Positions 51,353-60,428 are shown, numbered from the stretch's first letter. The stretch is DNA of 64,000 nucleotides from Streptomyces sp. NBC_01264 (GCF_026340675.1 NZ_JAPEOX010000002.1:1116001-1180000), one strand, 5' to 3'. Notes: generated by a model not told the origin, from the letters alone. A program made the numbers and translations.

Positions 51353-52200
51353 CGCCGGCCCGCACCGCCGCCCACCAGGGACGCCAGCACCCGTTCGAAG
51401 GTCTCCCGCGTCTCCGGCTTGCGGTCGAGCACGCCGAACACCACCCGTTCGAACACACCGGCGAACCGGCCCGCCAGCAGCGCGCGGAAGGCCTCCGCCA
51501 CCTGGGCGGGGTCGTTCTGGAAGACCCCGCACCCCCAGGCGCCCAGGACCAGCCCCCGGTACCCGTGCAGCGCGGCCACCTCCAGCACCAGCCGCGCGCG
51601 GCGGGCCAGGGCGGCGGGGATCTCAGGCTCCCGGTCCGGTTCCTGGCGGCGGATGGTGCCCGCGTTCGGGGCCGGCGAGGTGAGGAATCCGGCCCGGAAG
51701 GGGGTGTCCAGCAGGGTGCCCCGGTCGTCGCGGAAAACGGGGACCCCGGGCGAGTGAATCACCCGGTCGGTGTAGAAGGTGCTGACCTCGGCGCGGTGGA
51801 TCTCGTAGTACTCCGGGGCCTCCAGGAGGGTCTCGTACAGCGCCGAGGCGCGGCAGAGCGCCTCCTCCTGGGCCTTGGCCCCGCGGACGTAGCCGCCCCC
51901 GGGATTCCGGGCCGAAGCGAAGTTCAGGACGGCCACGGAAACGGGTCCCGGGTGTTCCCCCGCGAGTCTGCGGGCGGCGACCGTGCTGCTCTCGCCGGTG
52001 ACCTCGACGACGGTCCGGTGGGCATCCCGCGCGTCCGGCTCACCTGGAACGACCCGGTTTGGGCCATATATTCTGGTTCCTGCCTTGGCCTCCGCCACGG
52101 CGGCGGCGAGCGACACCTGCCGTCCCGACCGCGTCCGGTACCCGCCGGCCGCCACGATCTCCGCATTCTCCCGCGCGATCTCGCGCAATCTGCCGCTCAT
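51349..52200 (-). CDS. Bacterial-type poly(ADP-ribose) glycohydrolase (TIGR02452 macrodomain)
   Basis: 283 residues from ATG 52200. The PARG signature GGG-(7 residues)-QEE is present as GGGYVRGAKAQEE at residues 101-113, within a macrodomain fold (VAVLNFASARNPGGG, LVLGAWGCGVFQNDPAQVAE). Enzymes of this class remove ADP-ribose chains or bind ADP-ribose. Its stop shares the CTAG with the stop of the convergent PemK-like gene. No PARP gene is seen nearby. Confidence 0.88.
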   Translation of the reverse strand: MSGRLREIARENAEIVAAGGYRTRSGRQVSLAAAVAEAKAGTRIYGPNRVVPGEPDARDAHRTVVEVTGESSTVAARRLAGEHPGPVSVAVLNFASARNPGGGYVRGAKAQEEALCRASALYETLLEAPEYYEIHRAEVSTFYTDRVIHSPGVPVFRDDRGTLLDTPFRAGFLTSPAPNAGTIRRQEPDREPEIPAALARRARLVLEVAALHGYRGLVLGAWGCGVFQNDPAQVAEAFRALLAGRFAGVFERVVFGVLDRKPETRETFERVLASLVGGGAGRR

Positions 52201-52272
52201 GCTGTGATCTTCGGCGCTCCGGCACGGCGCCCGCAATGGATTTGTGCCCCGAGGGACGGGTAGGCACGGGTG

Positions 52273-53667
52273 ATGTCAGAGCCGACGACCGGAGACGAGG
52301 GCCCCGTCATGCCCCAGGACTCACTCACCCGACTGACCGAAGCCACCGCCGAGGAGCTGCTCCACGGCATCTGTTTCAAGACCGGCCCGCCCCGCCTGCT
52401 GGGCGCGGAGCTCGAATGGCTGGTGTTCGACGCCGAGGAACCCGGCCGGCCCGTGTCCCACGACCGCCTCGCCGCCGCGCACGAGGCGGCCCGCGCCCTC
52501 CCGCTCGGTTCCGGCGTCACCGTCGAGCCCGGCGGCCAGCTGGAGCTCAGCTCGCCCCCCGCCGCCTCCCTGACCGGCTGCGTCGACGGCCTCCAGGCCG
52601 ATCTGACCGCCGTCCGGGGCGCCCTGCGCGACCAGGGGCTGGTGCTGCGCGGACTCGGCCAGGACCCGCGCCGTCCGCTGCGGCGGATGCTGGCCAGCCC
52701 GCGGTACGAGGCCATGGAGACCTACTTCGACCGCACCGGACCGGCCGGGCGCGCCATGATGCGCGCCTCGGCGTCCGTCCAGGTCAATGTGGACGCCGGG
52801 CACGAGGAGCCCGGCCCGCTGGGCCACGGCAGGCGCTGGCGGCTCGCCCACCTCCTCGGTGCGGTGCTGGTCGCCGCCTTCGCCAACTCCCCTGCGCACG
52901 AGGGCCCGTACGCCGGCTGGCGGTGCGCCCGCCAAGGGGTCTGGAGCGATCTCGACACCCGGCGCTCCCTCGCCCCGCCGCTGGAGGCGGAGCCGCGCGG
53001 TGCGTGGGCCCGGCAGGCGCTGGACACCGAGGTGATGTGCGTGCGGACGCACGAGGAGGGCGCGCCCTGGGCGGTACCGCGCGGGCTGACCTTCCGTGAC
53101 TGGCTGCGCTCCGACGGTGGCCACGGCGGCTACCGGCCGCCGACCAAGGCCGATCTGGACTACCACCTGACCACCCTCTTCCCGCCGGTACGGCCCCGGG
53201 GGCATCTGGAGCTGCGGATGATCGACGCGCAGCCCGGCGAGGACGGCTGGCTGGTCCCGGTGGCGGTCGTGCACGCGCTGTTCGACGACCCGGAGGCCGC
53301 GGAGACCGCGTACCGGGTGGCGAAGGGGCTGGCCGACACCTACGGCGCCGGGCCCGCGCCGCGCAATCCGCTGTGGCGGTCCGCCGCCCGGGACGCGCTG
53401 TCCGATCCGGAGCTGCGGTCCGCGGCCCGCGCCTGCTTCCGGGCCGCGGTCTCGGCACTGCCCCGGATGGGGGCCGGCGGCCACGTCGTCGACACCGTCG
53501 GCGAGTTCACCGAGCGCTACGTGTCCCGCGGCCGCTGCCCGGCCGACGACCGGGCCGAACCTCAGCACGAGAAGGCCCACCCGAACCCGCGCCCACACCC
53601 GCAGCAGCCGGCGCGTCCGCACCCGCGAACCCGACCGCAGCCGACGGGCGAGGAGGCACGCTCATGA
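52273..53667 (+). CDS. egtA: Ergothioneine biosynthesis glutamate-cysteine ligase EgtA
   Basis: 464 residues from ATG 52273 (GTG 52270 and ATG 52309 are alternatives). It has the GCS2-type core: LLGAELEWLVFD near residue 40, VEPGGQLELSSPP, VQVNVDAGHE, HLELRMIDAQPG. EgtA joins glutamate and cysteine to give gamma-Glu-Cys, the sulfur donor for ergothioneine. A Pro/His/Arg-rich tail (about 35 residues) is extra. Stop overlaps the egtB start by 4 nt (ATGA), the first gene of a coupled egtABCD operon. Confidence 0.93.
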   Translation: MSEPTTGDEGPVMPQDSLTRLTEATAEELLHGICFKTGPPRLLGAELEWLVFDAEEPGRPVSHDRLAAAHEAARALPLGSGVTVEPGGQLELSSPPAASLTGCVDGLQADLTAVRGALRDQGLVLRGLGQDPRRPLRRMLASPRYEAMETYFDRTGPAGRAMMRASASVQVNVDAGHEEPGPLGHGRRWRLAHLLGAVLVAAFANSPAHEGPYAGWRCARQGVWSDLDTRRSLAPPLEAEPRGAWARQALDTEVMCVRTHEEGAPWAVPRGLTFRDWLRSDGGHGGYRPPTKADLDYHLTTLFPPVRPRGHLELRMIDAQPGEDGWLVPVAVVHALFDDPEAAETAYRVAKGLADTYGAGPAPRNPLWRSAARDALSDPELRSAARACFRAAVSALPRMGAGGHVVDTVGEFTERYVSRGRCPADDRAEPQHEKAHPNPRPHPQQPARPHPRTRPQPTGEEARS

Positions 53668-54995
53668 CCGCCGATCCGGAACTCCTGCGCGAGCGGGCGG
53701 CCGACGCCCTGACCGCGGCGCGCGTGCGCACGGCCGGGCTCACCGATGCCGTCAGCGAGGCGGAACTGACCGCCCAGCACTCGCCCTTGATGTCCCCGCT
53801 GGTCTGGGACCTCGCGCACATCGGGAACATGGAGGAGCTCTGGCTGCTGCGCAACGTGGCGGGCCGCGAGTCCATGCACCCCGAGATAGACCCGCTGTAC
53901 GACGCGTTCGAGCATCCTCGCGCGGAGCGCCCCAAGCTGCCGCTGCTGAGCCCCGACGAGGCCCGCCGGTACGCCGCCGAGGTCCGCGGCCGGGTCTTCG
54001 ACCTGCTCGACCGCACCCCCCTGGAGGGCACGGCCCTGCTGGACGGTGGCTACGTCTTCGGGATGATCGCCCAGCACGAACAGCAGCACGACGAGACGAT
54101 GCTGATCACCCATCAGCTGCGGCAGGGCGCACCGGTGCTGACGGCGCCCGATCCTCAGGCCCCTCAAGGTCCACCGCCACCCGCCGCCGAAGTTCTCGTA
54201 CCGGCAGGCCCGTTCACGATGGGCACCTCCGCGGAACCCTGGTCGCTGGACAACGAGCGGCCCGCGCACGTCCGCGAGGTCGAGGCGTTCTGGATCGACA
54301 CCGTTCCGGTGACCAATGCCGCCTACCAGGAGTTCATGGCGGACGGCGGCTACCACGAGGAGCGGTGGTGGGAGCCGGCCGGCTGGGCGGAGATCCGGCG
54401 GCACGGGATCGGGGCACCGCTGTTCTGGCACCGCGAGGGCGGTACCTGGCTGCGCCGCCGCTTCGGGGTCACCGAGCCGGTGCCCGGGGACGAGCCGGTG
54501 CTGCACGTGAGCTGGTACGAGGCCGACGCGTACGCCCGCTGGGCGGGGCGGCGGCTGCCCACCGAGGCGGAGTGGGAGAAGGCCGCCCGGCACGATCCGC
54601 GGGCCGGGCGCTCCACCCGCTACCCGTGGGGCGACGCGGACCCCACGCCCGCGCACGCCAACCTCGGCCAGCGCCACCTGCGGCCGGCCCCGGCGGGCGC
54701 CTATCCGGCGGGGGCCTCCCCGCTCGGGGTGCGCCAGCTCATCGGCGACGTGTGGGAGTGGACGGCTTCGGACTTCCTCCCCTACCCGGGCTTCCGGGCG
54801 TTCCCCTACCGCGAGTACTCGGAGGTGTTCTTCGGCCCGGAGCACAAGGTGCTGCGCGGCGGTTCCTTCGCCGTGGACCCCGTGGCCTGCCGGGGCACCT
54901 TCCGCAACTGGGACCTGCCGGTGCGCCGGCAGATCTTCTCCGGGTTCCGGACCGCGCGCGGCGCCGCCCCCGCAGGCTCGACCGGGAATGCCTGA
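53664..54995 (+). CDS. egtB: Sulfoxide synthase EgtB
   Basis: 443 residues. The DinB-like N-domain supplies the three iron ligands H52 (WDLAHIGNMEE), H138 and H142 (AQHEQQHDETM). The C-terminal formylglycine-generating-enzyme-like domain has WSLDNERPAHVREVEAFWID, RLPTEAEWEKAA, YPWGD, GDVWEWTASDF and RGGSFAVDP. EgtB uses O2 to couple gamma-Glu-Cys to hercynine and make the sulfoxide. Start and stop overlap egtA (ATGA) and egtC. Confidence 0.95.
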   Translation: MTADPELLRERAADALTAARVRTAGLTDAVSEAELTAQHSPLMSPLVWDLAHIGNMEELWLLRNVAGRESMHPEIDPLYDAFEHPRAERPKLPLLSPDEARRYAAEVRGRVFDLLDRTPLEGTALLDGGYVFGMIAQHEQQHDETMLITHQLRQGAPVLTAPDPQAPQGPPPPAAEVLVPAGPFTMGTSAEPWSLDNERPAHVREVEAFWIDTVPVTNAAYQEFMADGGYHEERWWEPAGWAEIRRHGIGAPLFWHREGGTWLRRRFGVTEPVPGDEPVLHVSWYEADAYARWAGRRLPTEAEWEKAARHDPRAGRSTRYPWGDADPTPAHANLGQRHLRPAPAGAYPAGASPLGVRQLIGDVWEWTASDFLPYPGFRAFPYREYSEVFFGPEHKVLRGGSFAVDPVACRGTFRNWDLPVRRQIFSGFRTARGAAPAGSTGNA

Positions 54996-55852
54996 TGTGC
55001 CGTCACCTCGCTTACCTCGGGGCGCCCGTGAGCCTCGGCCGGGTGCTGAGCGAGCCCGAGCATTCGCTGGTGCGGCAGTCGTGGGAGCCGCGCCGCCAGC
55101 GTTCCGGCACGGTCAACGCCGACGGCTTCGGCGTCGGCTGGTACGCGGAGGGGGACCCGGTGCCCGCCCGCTACCGCCGGGCCGGGCCGATCTGGGGCGA
55201 CCTGACCTTCAGCGACCTCGCCCGGGTGGTCCGCAGCGGGGCCGTGCTGGCCGCCGTACGGGACGCCACGCGCCCCGGCGCCGACGGGGAGGCGGCGGCG
55301 GCCCCGTTCGCGGAGGGCCACTGGCTGTTCAGCCACAACGGCTCGCTGCGGGACTGGCCGGACGCCGTGGCCCCGGTCGCGGCCGGGCTGCCGCCCCAGG
55401 AGCTGCTGTCGCTGGCCGCCCGTACGGACTCGGCGCTGGTCTGGGCCCTGGTCCTGCACCGGCTGCGGAGGGACCCGGATCTCGGTGCCGCACTGGCCGG
55501 GACGGTACGGGAGCTGGCCGGGGCCGCGCCGGGATCCCGGCTGAACCTGCTGCTGACCGACGGCCGGAGCGTCGCCGCGACGGCCTGGGGGGACTCCCTG
55601 TGGTACCTGGCCGACGCCTCTGCGCAGCGGACGGTGGTCGCCTCGGAGCCCTACGACGACGACCCGCGCTGGTGCGAGGTGCCCGACCGGACCCTGCTGA
55701 CCGCCACCCGCACCGGGGTCGACCTCACCTCCCTGAAGGAGACCCCGGCGAGGGACAGCCCCACCGGAGCACCGCACGGAACGCACGACAGGCAAGCACA
55801 GCACGCACCGCACGGAACGCACGCTTCGCACCAAGGAGACGACGGCCAGTGA
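54995..55852 (+). CDS. egtC: Gamma-glutamyl hercynylcysteine sulfoxide amidase EgtC
   Basis: 285 residues. The N-terminal Cys2 (MCRHLAYLG) is the class II glutamine-amidotransferase-type nucleophile, with DGFGVGWYAEG and FSHNGSLRDWPD. EgtC removes the glutamyl group from the EgtB product. The start overlaps the egtB stop (TGATG). The last 40 residues are His/Thr/Gln-rich and run up to the egtD start. Confidence 0.95.
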   Translation: MCRHLAYLGAPVSLGRVLSEPEHSLVRQSWEPRRQRSGTVNADGFGVGWYAEGDPVPARYRRAGPIWGDLTFSDLARVVRSGAVLAAVRDATRPGADGEAAAAPFAEGHWLFSHNGSLRDWPDAVAPVAAGLPPQELLSLAARTDSALVWALVLHRLRRDPDLGAALAGTVRELAGAAPGSRLNLLLTDGRSVAATAWGDSLWYLADASAQRTVVASEPYDDDPRWCEVPDRTLLTATRTGVDLTSLKETPARDSPTGAPHGTHDRQAQHAPHGTHASHQGDDGQ

Positions 55853-56901
55853 ACGACTTCCAGCTGACCCGCACCCTCGACGAGCACGCCGCCGAGACGG
55901 CCCTGCGCGCGGATGTGGCCGACGGCCTGACCAGGTCCCCCAAGTCGCTGCCGCCCAAGTGGTTCTACGATGCCCGGGGCAGTGAACTGTTCGAGGAGAT
56001 CACCCGGTTGCCCGAGTACTACCCGACGCGCGCCGAGCGGGAGATCCTCCTCGAACGGGCCCGGGAGATCGCCTCGGTGAGCGGGGCCCGCACCTTGGTG
56101 GAGCTGGGTTCCGGCTCCTCGGAGAAGACCCGGCACCTGATCGAGGCGCTGCCCGCGCTGGACACGTACGTACCGGTGGACGTGAGCGAGAGCGCGCTGG
56201 CCGGGGCGGCGAAGAGCCTGCTCGAGGAGCATCCGGGGCTGCGCGTGCACGCGTTGCTGGCCGACTTCACCCGCGCGCTGCGCCTGCCGGACTCCCCCGG
56301 GCCCCGGCTGGTGGTGTTCCTGGGCGGCACGATCGGGAACCTGCTGCCGCCGGAGCGGGCCGTGTTCCTGGCGGACGTACGGGCGATGCTGTCGCCCGGG
56401 GACGCGCTGCTGATGGGGACGGACCTGGTGAAGGACCCGGCCGTCCTGGTGTCGGCGTACGACGATGTGCAGGGAGTGACGGCCGAGTTCAACCGGAACG
56501 TACTGTCCGTGGTGAACCGGGAGTTGGGCGCGGACTTCCACACCGCCGACTTCGCTCACGTGGCGGTGTGGAACCGGGAGCACGAGTGGATCGAGATGCG
56601 GCTGCGGGCGCGGAAGCAGTTGGTGGTGAAGGTCCGGGCGCTGGATCTGGAGGTGCCCTTCGAGGCGGGCGAGGAGATCCTGACGGAGATCTCGGCGAAG
56701 TTCCGTCAGGAGGGAGTCCGTAGGGAACTCGCTTCCGCAGGACTGGAGTTGACCCACTGGTGGACCGACGCCGGGGGCCGTTTCGCCCTGTCGCTGTCGG
56801 TGGCCGACGGCATCGGCGCCGACGGCTGGGAGGGTACGCCGGGCAGCAGCGGCGCCGCCGGCCGTGACGCGGGTACCGGTTCGGCGAGCACGGCCGCCTG
56901 A
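55849..56901 (+). CDS. egtD: L-histidine N-alpha-methyltransferase EgtD
   Basis: 350 residues from GTG 55849, overlapping the egtC stop; AAGGAG is 13 nt upstream. Family features: PPKWFYDARGSELFEEITRL, PEYYPTRAEREIL, ELGSGSSEKTRHLIEAL (SAM motif) and VVFLGGTIGNLLPPE. It trimethylates histidine to hercynine. The final 30 residues (Gly/Ala/Ser/Thr-rich) exceed the usual length and overlap the convergent acyltransferase gene. EgtE, the last pathway enzyme, is not encoded in this window; some organisms use an unlinked lyase. Confidence 0.95.
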   Translation: MNDFQLTRTLDEHAAETALRADVADGLTRSPKSLPPKWFYDARGSELFEEITRLPEYYPTRAEREILLERAREIASVSGARTLVELGSGSSEKTRHLIEALPALDTYVPVDVSESALAGAAKSLLEEHPGLRVHALLADFTRALRLPDSPGPRLVVFLGGTIGNLLPPERAVFLADVRAMLSPGDALLMGTDLVKDPAVLVSAYDDVQGVTAEFNRNVLSVVNRELGADFHTADFAHVAVWNREHEWIEMRLRARKQLVVKVRALDLEVPFEAGEEILTEISAKFRQEGVRRELASAGLELTHWWTDAGGRFALSLSVADGIGADGWEGTPGSSGAAGRDAGTGSASTAA

Positions 56902-57668
56902 GCCGCCGCCGCGAGGTCCCGCCGGGTCGTGTACCGGCCGGGCGGGATCCGCGGCAGCAGCCGGACCTCGGCGCACACCCCGCGGGCCCGGGCGATCCGC
57001 CAGAGCGAGGCGGTCAGCGGATCGTCGCCGACGAAGGCGGGCGCCCCGGCGGGCCCCCCGTCATCGAGCAGGTAGCTGATCCGTACGGGTTGTACGGGCA
57101 CCCGTGCGTCCAGCGCGGCCTGGAACGCGGCACGGCGGAACGGGCCTTGGGCGCGCCCGCACCAGGTGGAGCCCTCGGGGTAGACGGTGACGCGGTCGCC
57201 GTCGGCCAGGGCCCGGGCGAGGACGCCGACGGTGGCGGGCAGGCTGCGGATCCGGTCGCGCTCGATGTAGACCGTGCCGGCCTGCCGGGAGAGCGGTCCG
57301 AGGACCGGCCAGCCGCGGATGTCGCTCTTGGCCAGCATCCGGGAGGGCAGGACCGCGGCCACGAGCAGGATGTCCAGCCAGGAGATGTGGTTGGCGACGA
57401 TCAGCCGGCCACCGCCGGGGCCGGGTATCCCGTGCACGGTGATCCGTAGTCCGAGGGAGCCCAGCAGCGCGGCGGCCCAGGCCCGTACCAGGACGTGCCG
57501 GGGACGCTCCGGAAGCAGGCGCAGCGGCGGGGCGCCCAGGATTCCGAGCAGGACCAGGGCGAGGGCGGCGGCGAGCCTCAGTACCGCGCGCGGCACGCTC
57601 GCCGTGCGTCCCTCGTGGGCGGCGCAGTCCGCGGGGGTACAGGGCGAGGTCGGGAGCCAGGCGCTCAT
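56706..57668 (-). CDS. olsA: 1-acyl-glycerol-phosphate acyltransferase family protein, OlsA-like
   Basis: 320 residues from ATG 57668. After a hydrophobic N-terminal segment, the acyltransferase motifs are NHISWLDILL (HX4D, near residue 92) and VTVYPEGSTWCG. The start overlaps the stop of the upstream GNAT acyltransferase gene by 4 nt; that pairing is the OlsB-OlsA arrangement, in which OlsA adds the second acyl chain to lyso-ornithine lipid. The C-terminal 60 residues are low-complexity and antisense to the end of egtD (196-bp overlap). Confidence 0.8.
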   Translation of the reverse strand: MSAWLPTSPCTPADCAAHEGRTASVPRAVLRLAAALALVLLGILGAPPLRLLPERPRHVLVRAWAAALLGSLGLRITVHGIPGPGGGRLIVANHISWLDILLVAAVLPSRMLAKSDIRGWPVLGPLSRQAGTVYIERDRIRSLPATVGVLARALADGDRVTVYPEGSTWCGRAQGPFRRAAFQAALDARVPVQPVRISYLLDDGGPAGAPAFVGDDPLTASLWRIARARGVCAEVRLLPRIPPGRYTTRRDLAAAAQAAVLAEPVPASRPAAPLLPGVPSQPSAPMPSATDSDRAKRPPASVHQWVNSSPAEASSLRTPS

Positions 57669-58501
57669 GCGGCCGGGGCGAGCGAGAGGAAGTGCTTGAG
57701 GTAGCGGGGGTTGGTGCGCCGCAGGGAGAGCAGGACGTACAGGTCGGCGCAGCCGAACTCGGCGTCCAGGGCGGGCTCGCCGCAGACCCAGGCGCCCAGG
57801 CGGAGGTAGCCGCGCAGCAGCGGGGGCAGTTCCATCCGGCCGGGGAAGGTGATGCCTTCGGGGTTCCAGGGGAGGTGCGGGGTGACCCGGTACTCGACGG
57901 GCGCGAGGCTGCGGGTGAGGACGTTCTCCCGGGTGGCGGCGGCCAGCACCCCGCCGTCGGAGAGCGGTATGGAGCAGCAGCCGGCGAGCCAGTTGTGCCC
58001 GGACCGGTCCATGTAGCGGGCGAGGCCGGCCCAGATCAGGGCGATGACGGCGCCGTTGCGGTGGTCGGGGTGGACGCAGGAGCGGCCCACCTCGACCAGG
58101 TCGGGGCGGATGGGAGCGAGGGAGGAGAGGTCGAACTCGCCCTCGGAGTAGAGGCGTCCGGCGACGGCGGCACGTTCGGGGGGCAGCAGCCGGTAGGTGC
58201 CGACGACCTGCTCGGTCTCCTCCTCCACCACGAGGAGGTGGTCGCAGTAGGCGTCGAAGGCGTCGGCGTCCAGGCCGGGCTCGGGGCCGTCGAGGCGGGC
58301 ACCGAGCTCTCCGGCGAAGACCAGGTGGCGCAGCCGCTGGGCGGCGCGCACCTCGCTCTCGTCGCGGGCGAGGCGGACGGCGTAGCGGGGTGCGGGGGTG
58401 TCGGCCGCCTGCGGGGCGGACGCGGGGGCAAGGAGAGGGGCCGGTGAGGGCGCGGGGGCGGGTGCGAAGACGGAGGCGGGGGACAGCGGGGCGATGGTCA
58501 T
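57665..58501 (-). CDS. olsB: GNAT-type L-ornithine N-alpha-acyltransferase, OlsB-like
   Basis: 278 residues from ATG 58501. A Pro/Ala-rich lead of 30 residues precedes the domain: YAVRLARDESEVRAAQRLRH, LVFAGELGARLDG, YCDHLLVVEEETEQVVGTYR, and EVGRSCVHPDHRNGAVIALI. This matches the hemolysin-like/OlsB acyltransferases that transfer a 3-hydroxyacyl group to ornithine. Together with the overlapping OlsA-like gene it predicts ornithine lipid synthesis in the membrane. Confidence 0.82.
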   Translation of the reverse strand: MTIAPLSPASVFAPAPAPSPAPLLAPASAPQAADTPAPRYAVRLARDESEVRAAQRLRHLVFAGELGARLDGPEPGLDADAFDAYCDHLLVVEEETEQVVGTYRLLPPERAAVAGRLYSEGEFDLSSLAPIRPDLVEVGRSCVHPDHRNGAVIALIWAGLARYMDRSGHNWLAGCCSIPLSDGGVLAAATRENVLTRSLAPVEYRVTPHLPWNPEGITFPGRMELPPLLRGYLRLGAWVCGEPALDAEFGCADLYVLLSLRRTNPRYLKHFLSLAPAA

Positions 58502-58641
58502 GACGGCTCCTGGTCCGGCACGGGAAGCCAGGCCGGCGGGTGTGTGGCCTGGCTTCTTTACTTCTTCCGTGACCGGCTGGATTCGACATGGCCGCTTCGC
58601 GGCCCTTGGATGTGCGGACGCTGAACTTGGTGGGCGGCGGG

Positions 58642-59901
58642 TCAGCGGTCGGAGCTGAGGACCTTGCTGATGGTGTCGGAGGCCGCCTTCGCCGCCTTCT
58701 CGGGGTCCCCACCGGTGAGGACGGCCGTCATGAACGGCTTGATCGGGTTCTTGGCCTCCACCTCGGCCCAGTGGGGGGACTGCGGGGTGGCGCGGCCCTG
58801 GGCGGCGCCGGGGGCCATCGCCGTGGCGCCCGCGTTGCCCGCGACCACGTGCGCGAGGGTGGTCTTGTTGGGCACGTAGCTCATCGTGGCGGCCAGCTCG
58901 GTCTGCCACTGCTCGCTGACCAGGGCCGTGATCACGTCGACGGCGTGCTTACGCTGCTTCGTCTTCTCGGGGATGATCAGGTCCGAGCCGCCGGTGAAGA
59001 CCGAGCCGACCTTCTCGGCGGTCTTGCCGGGGATCGGGAAGAAGCCGAGCTTGCCCTTGAGGCCCGGGTTCGCGGCCTCGATGGCGGCGGCCTGGCCGGG
59101 CGGGGCGATGATCTGGGCGATCCCGCCGCGGGCGAAGACGTCGGACTGCGGGGGCGTCTCCTCGTCGGCGTCCTTGGGTCCGTCGCCGAGTGCCTGGAGC
59201 TGCTTGTAGAACTCCATTCCCGCCAGGGCCTTCTCCTCGTCGAGGGTGCCGACCCACCGGCCGCCGCTCTCGACCGCGAGCTCGCCGCCCTCGTCCCAGA
59301 CGAACCCGGCGAGGACGTACCAGTTCTGCCCGGCCAGGTAGATGCCCTGCTGGCTGCCCTTGTCGAGCTTCGTCGTGGCCTGGATCCATTCCTGGCGGGT
59401 CTTGATCGGCGCCTTGACCCCGGCGCTCGCGAAGAGGTCCTTGTTGTAGATCACCACGCGGTTGGCGGCGTACCACGGGACGCCGAACTGGGCGCCGTTG
59501 ACCTTTCCGGGCTCGGAAAGGCCCTTCAGCCAGTCCTTGCCGTCCCATTCGCGCAGGGCTTCCAGGGTGAGTTCGGAGACTCCGCCGCCCTCGACGTACT
59601 GGGCGACCTGGGTGTTGCCGACCTCGATGACGTCGGCGCCCTCCTCGCTCGTGCCCGCCAGAACGGCGTTCACCTTGTCGCCGATGCCCTTCCACTCCTG
59701 GATCTTCACTTCGAGGTCCACGCCGGGGTGTTCCTTCTCGAAGGTGGTGGTGAACTTGCCTATGAACTCCTCGGAGGCGCTGCCCTTCATCAGCCAGAGC
59801 GTCACCTTCTGCGCACCTCCGCCCGACCCGGTGAGACTGCAGCCGGTGAGGGCGGTCGCGGCCGCGAGAGCGGTGGACACGGCAAGGAAGCGCATCTTCA
59901 C
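58642..59901 (-). CDS. Sugar-binding lipoprotein, DasA-like (chitobiose type)
   Basis: 419 residues from GTG 59901; ATG 59895 is also possible. The signal ends in LTGC (lipobox, Cys near residue 21). The FEKEHPGVDLEVKIQEWKGI and ADVIEVGNTQVAQYVEGGGV segments resemble Streptomyces DasA, which binds N,N'-diacetylchitobiose. A DasR-like operator lies 41 bp upstream of the start. No permease genes follow, so it would use a shared or unlinked transporter. Confidence 0.82.
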   Translation of the reverse strand: MKMRFLAVSTALAAATALTGCSLTGSGGGAQKVTLWLMKGSASEEFIGKFTTTFEKEHPGVDLEVKIQEWKGIGDKVNAVLAGTSEEGADVIEVGNTQVAQYVEGGGVSELTLEALREWDGKDWLKGLSEPGKVNGAQFGVPWYAANRVVIYNKDLFASAGVKAPIKTRQEWIQATTKLDKGSQQGIYLAGQNWYVLAGFVWDEGGELAVESGGRWVGTLDEEKALAGMEFYKQLQALGDGPKDADEETPPQSDVFARGGIAQIIAPPGQAAAIEAANPGLKGKLGFFPIPGKTAEKVGSVFTGGSDLIIPEKTKQRKHAVDVITALVSEQWQTELAATMSYVPNKTTLAHVVAGNAGATAMAPGAAQGRATPQSPHWAEVEAKNPIKPFMTAVLTGGDPEKAAKAASDTISKVLSSDR

Positions 59902-59941
59902 GAGGGGTCACCTTCTGGGGATGGATCTCAGATGGCTTGAA

Positions 59942-59957
59942 ATTGGCATAGACCAAT
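59942..59957. promoter_or_regulatory. DasR-responsive-element-like palindrome of the DasA-like gene
   Basis: On the minus strand ATTGGTCTATGCCAAT; 10 of the 12 central bases match TGGTCTAGACCA, the DasR core. It is 41 bp upstream of the lipoprotein start, in promoter position. DasR is a GntR-family repressor released by glucosamine phosphate. Confidence 0.6.
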
Positions 59958-60067
59958 GGGTGGGTCAAGGGGGTATCGCTATGGATTGTTCACTCATAGT
60001 TCGCGTACCCGGACTTACTGGGGCACCGTAGAACAAGGCAACAGCCACCCAGTGTCGGGAGACCCCC

Positions 60068-60295
60068 ATGTCCAATCACACGTACCGGGTGACCGAGATC
60101 GTGGGCACGTCCCACGAGGGCATCGATCAGGCCATCCGCAACGGCATCGCCCGCGCCGGTGAGACGCTGCACCATCTCGACTGGCTCGAAGTCGTTCAGA
60201 TCAGGGGGCACATCGAGAACGGCGAGATCGCGCACTACCAAGTGGGGATCAAGGTCGGTTTCCGTCTCGACGGCGGGGCCGACGGCGAGGCCTGA
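60068..60295 (+). CDS. Dodecin family protein
   Basis: 75 residues from ATG 60068. The full dodecin fold is visible: YRVTEIVGTSHEGIDQAIRN, GIARAGETLHHLDWLEVVQI, RGHIENGEIAHYQVGIKVGF. The Trp and Gln residues (DWLEVVQ) match those that stack flavin or CoA in the dodecameric shell. Likely a small flavin or CoA store in the cytoplasm. Confidence 0.95.
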   Translation: MSNHTYRVTEIVGTSHEGIDQAIRNGIARAGETLHHLDWLEVVQIRGHIENGEIAHYQVGIKVGFRLDGGADGEA

Positions 60296-60364
60296 GGCCC
60301 GGCTCCTCGGGGCGGTACGGGCCTGCGGGCGCTCGCCGGGGGCTCCCGGGGAGCGCCCGACGCC

Positions 60365-60404
60365 TTACGGGCCTACGGGCTTACGGGCTTACGGGCTTAC
60401 GGGG
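60365..60404. repeat. Five 8-bp tandem repeats (TTACGGGC)
   Basis: Five successive octamers TTACGGGC, with one CTACGGGC and a final G variant, between the convergent ends of the dodecin and HAD genes. Probable slippage product. Confidence 0.85.
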
Positions 60405-60428
60405 CGCCCCTACGGGCTCCTGGGCCCC

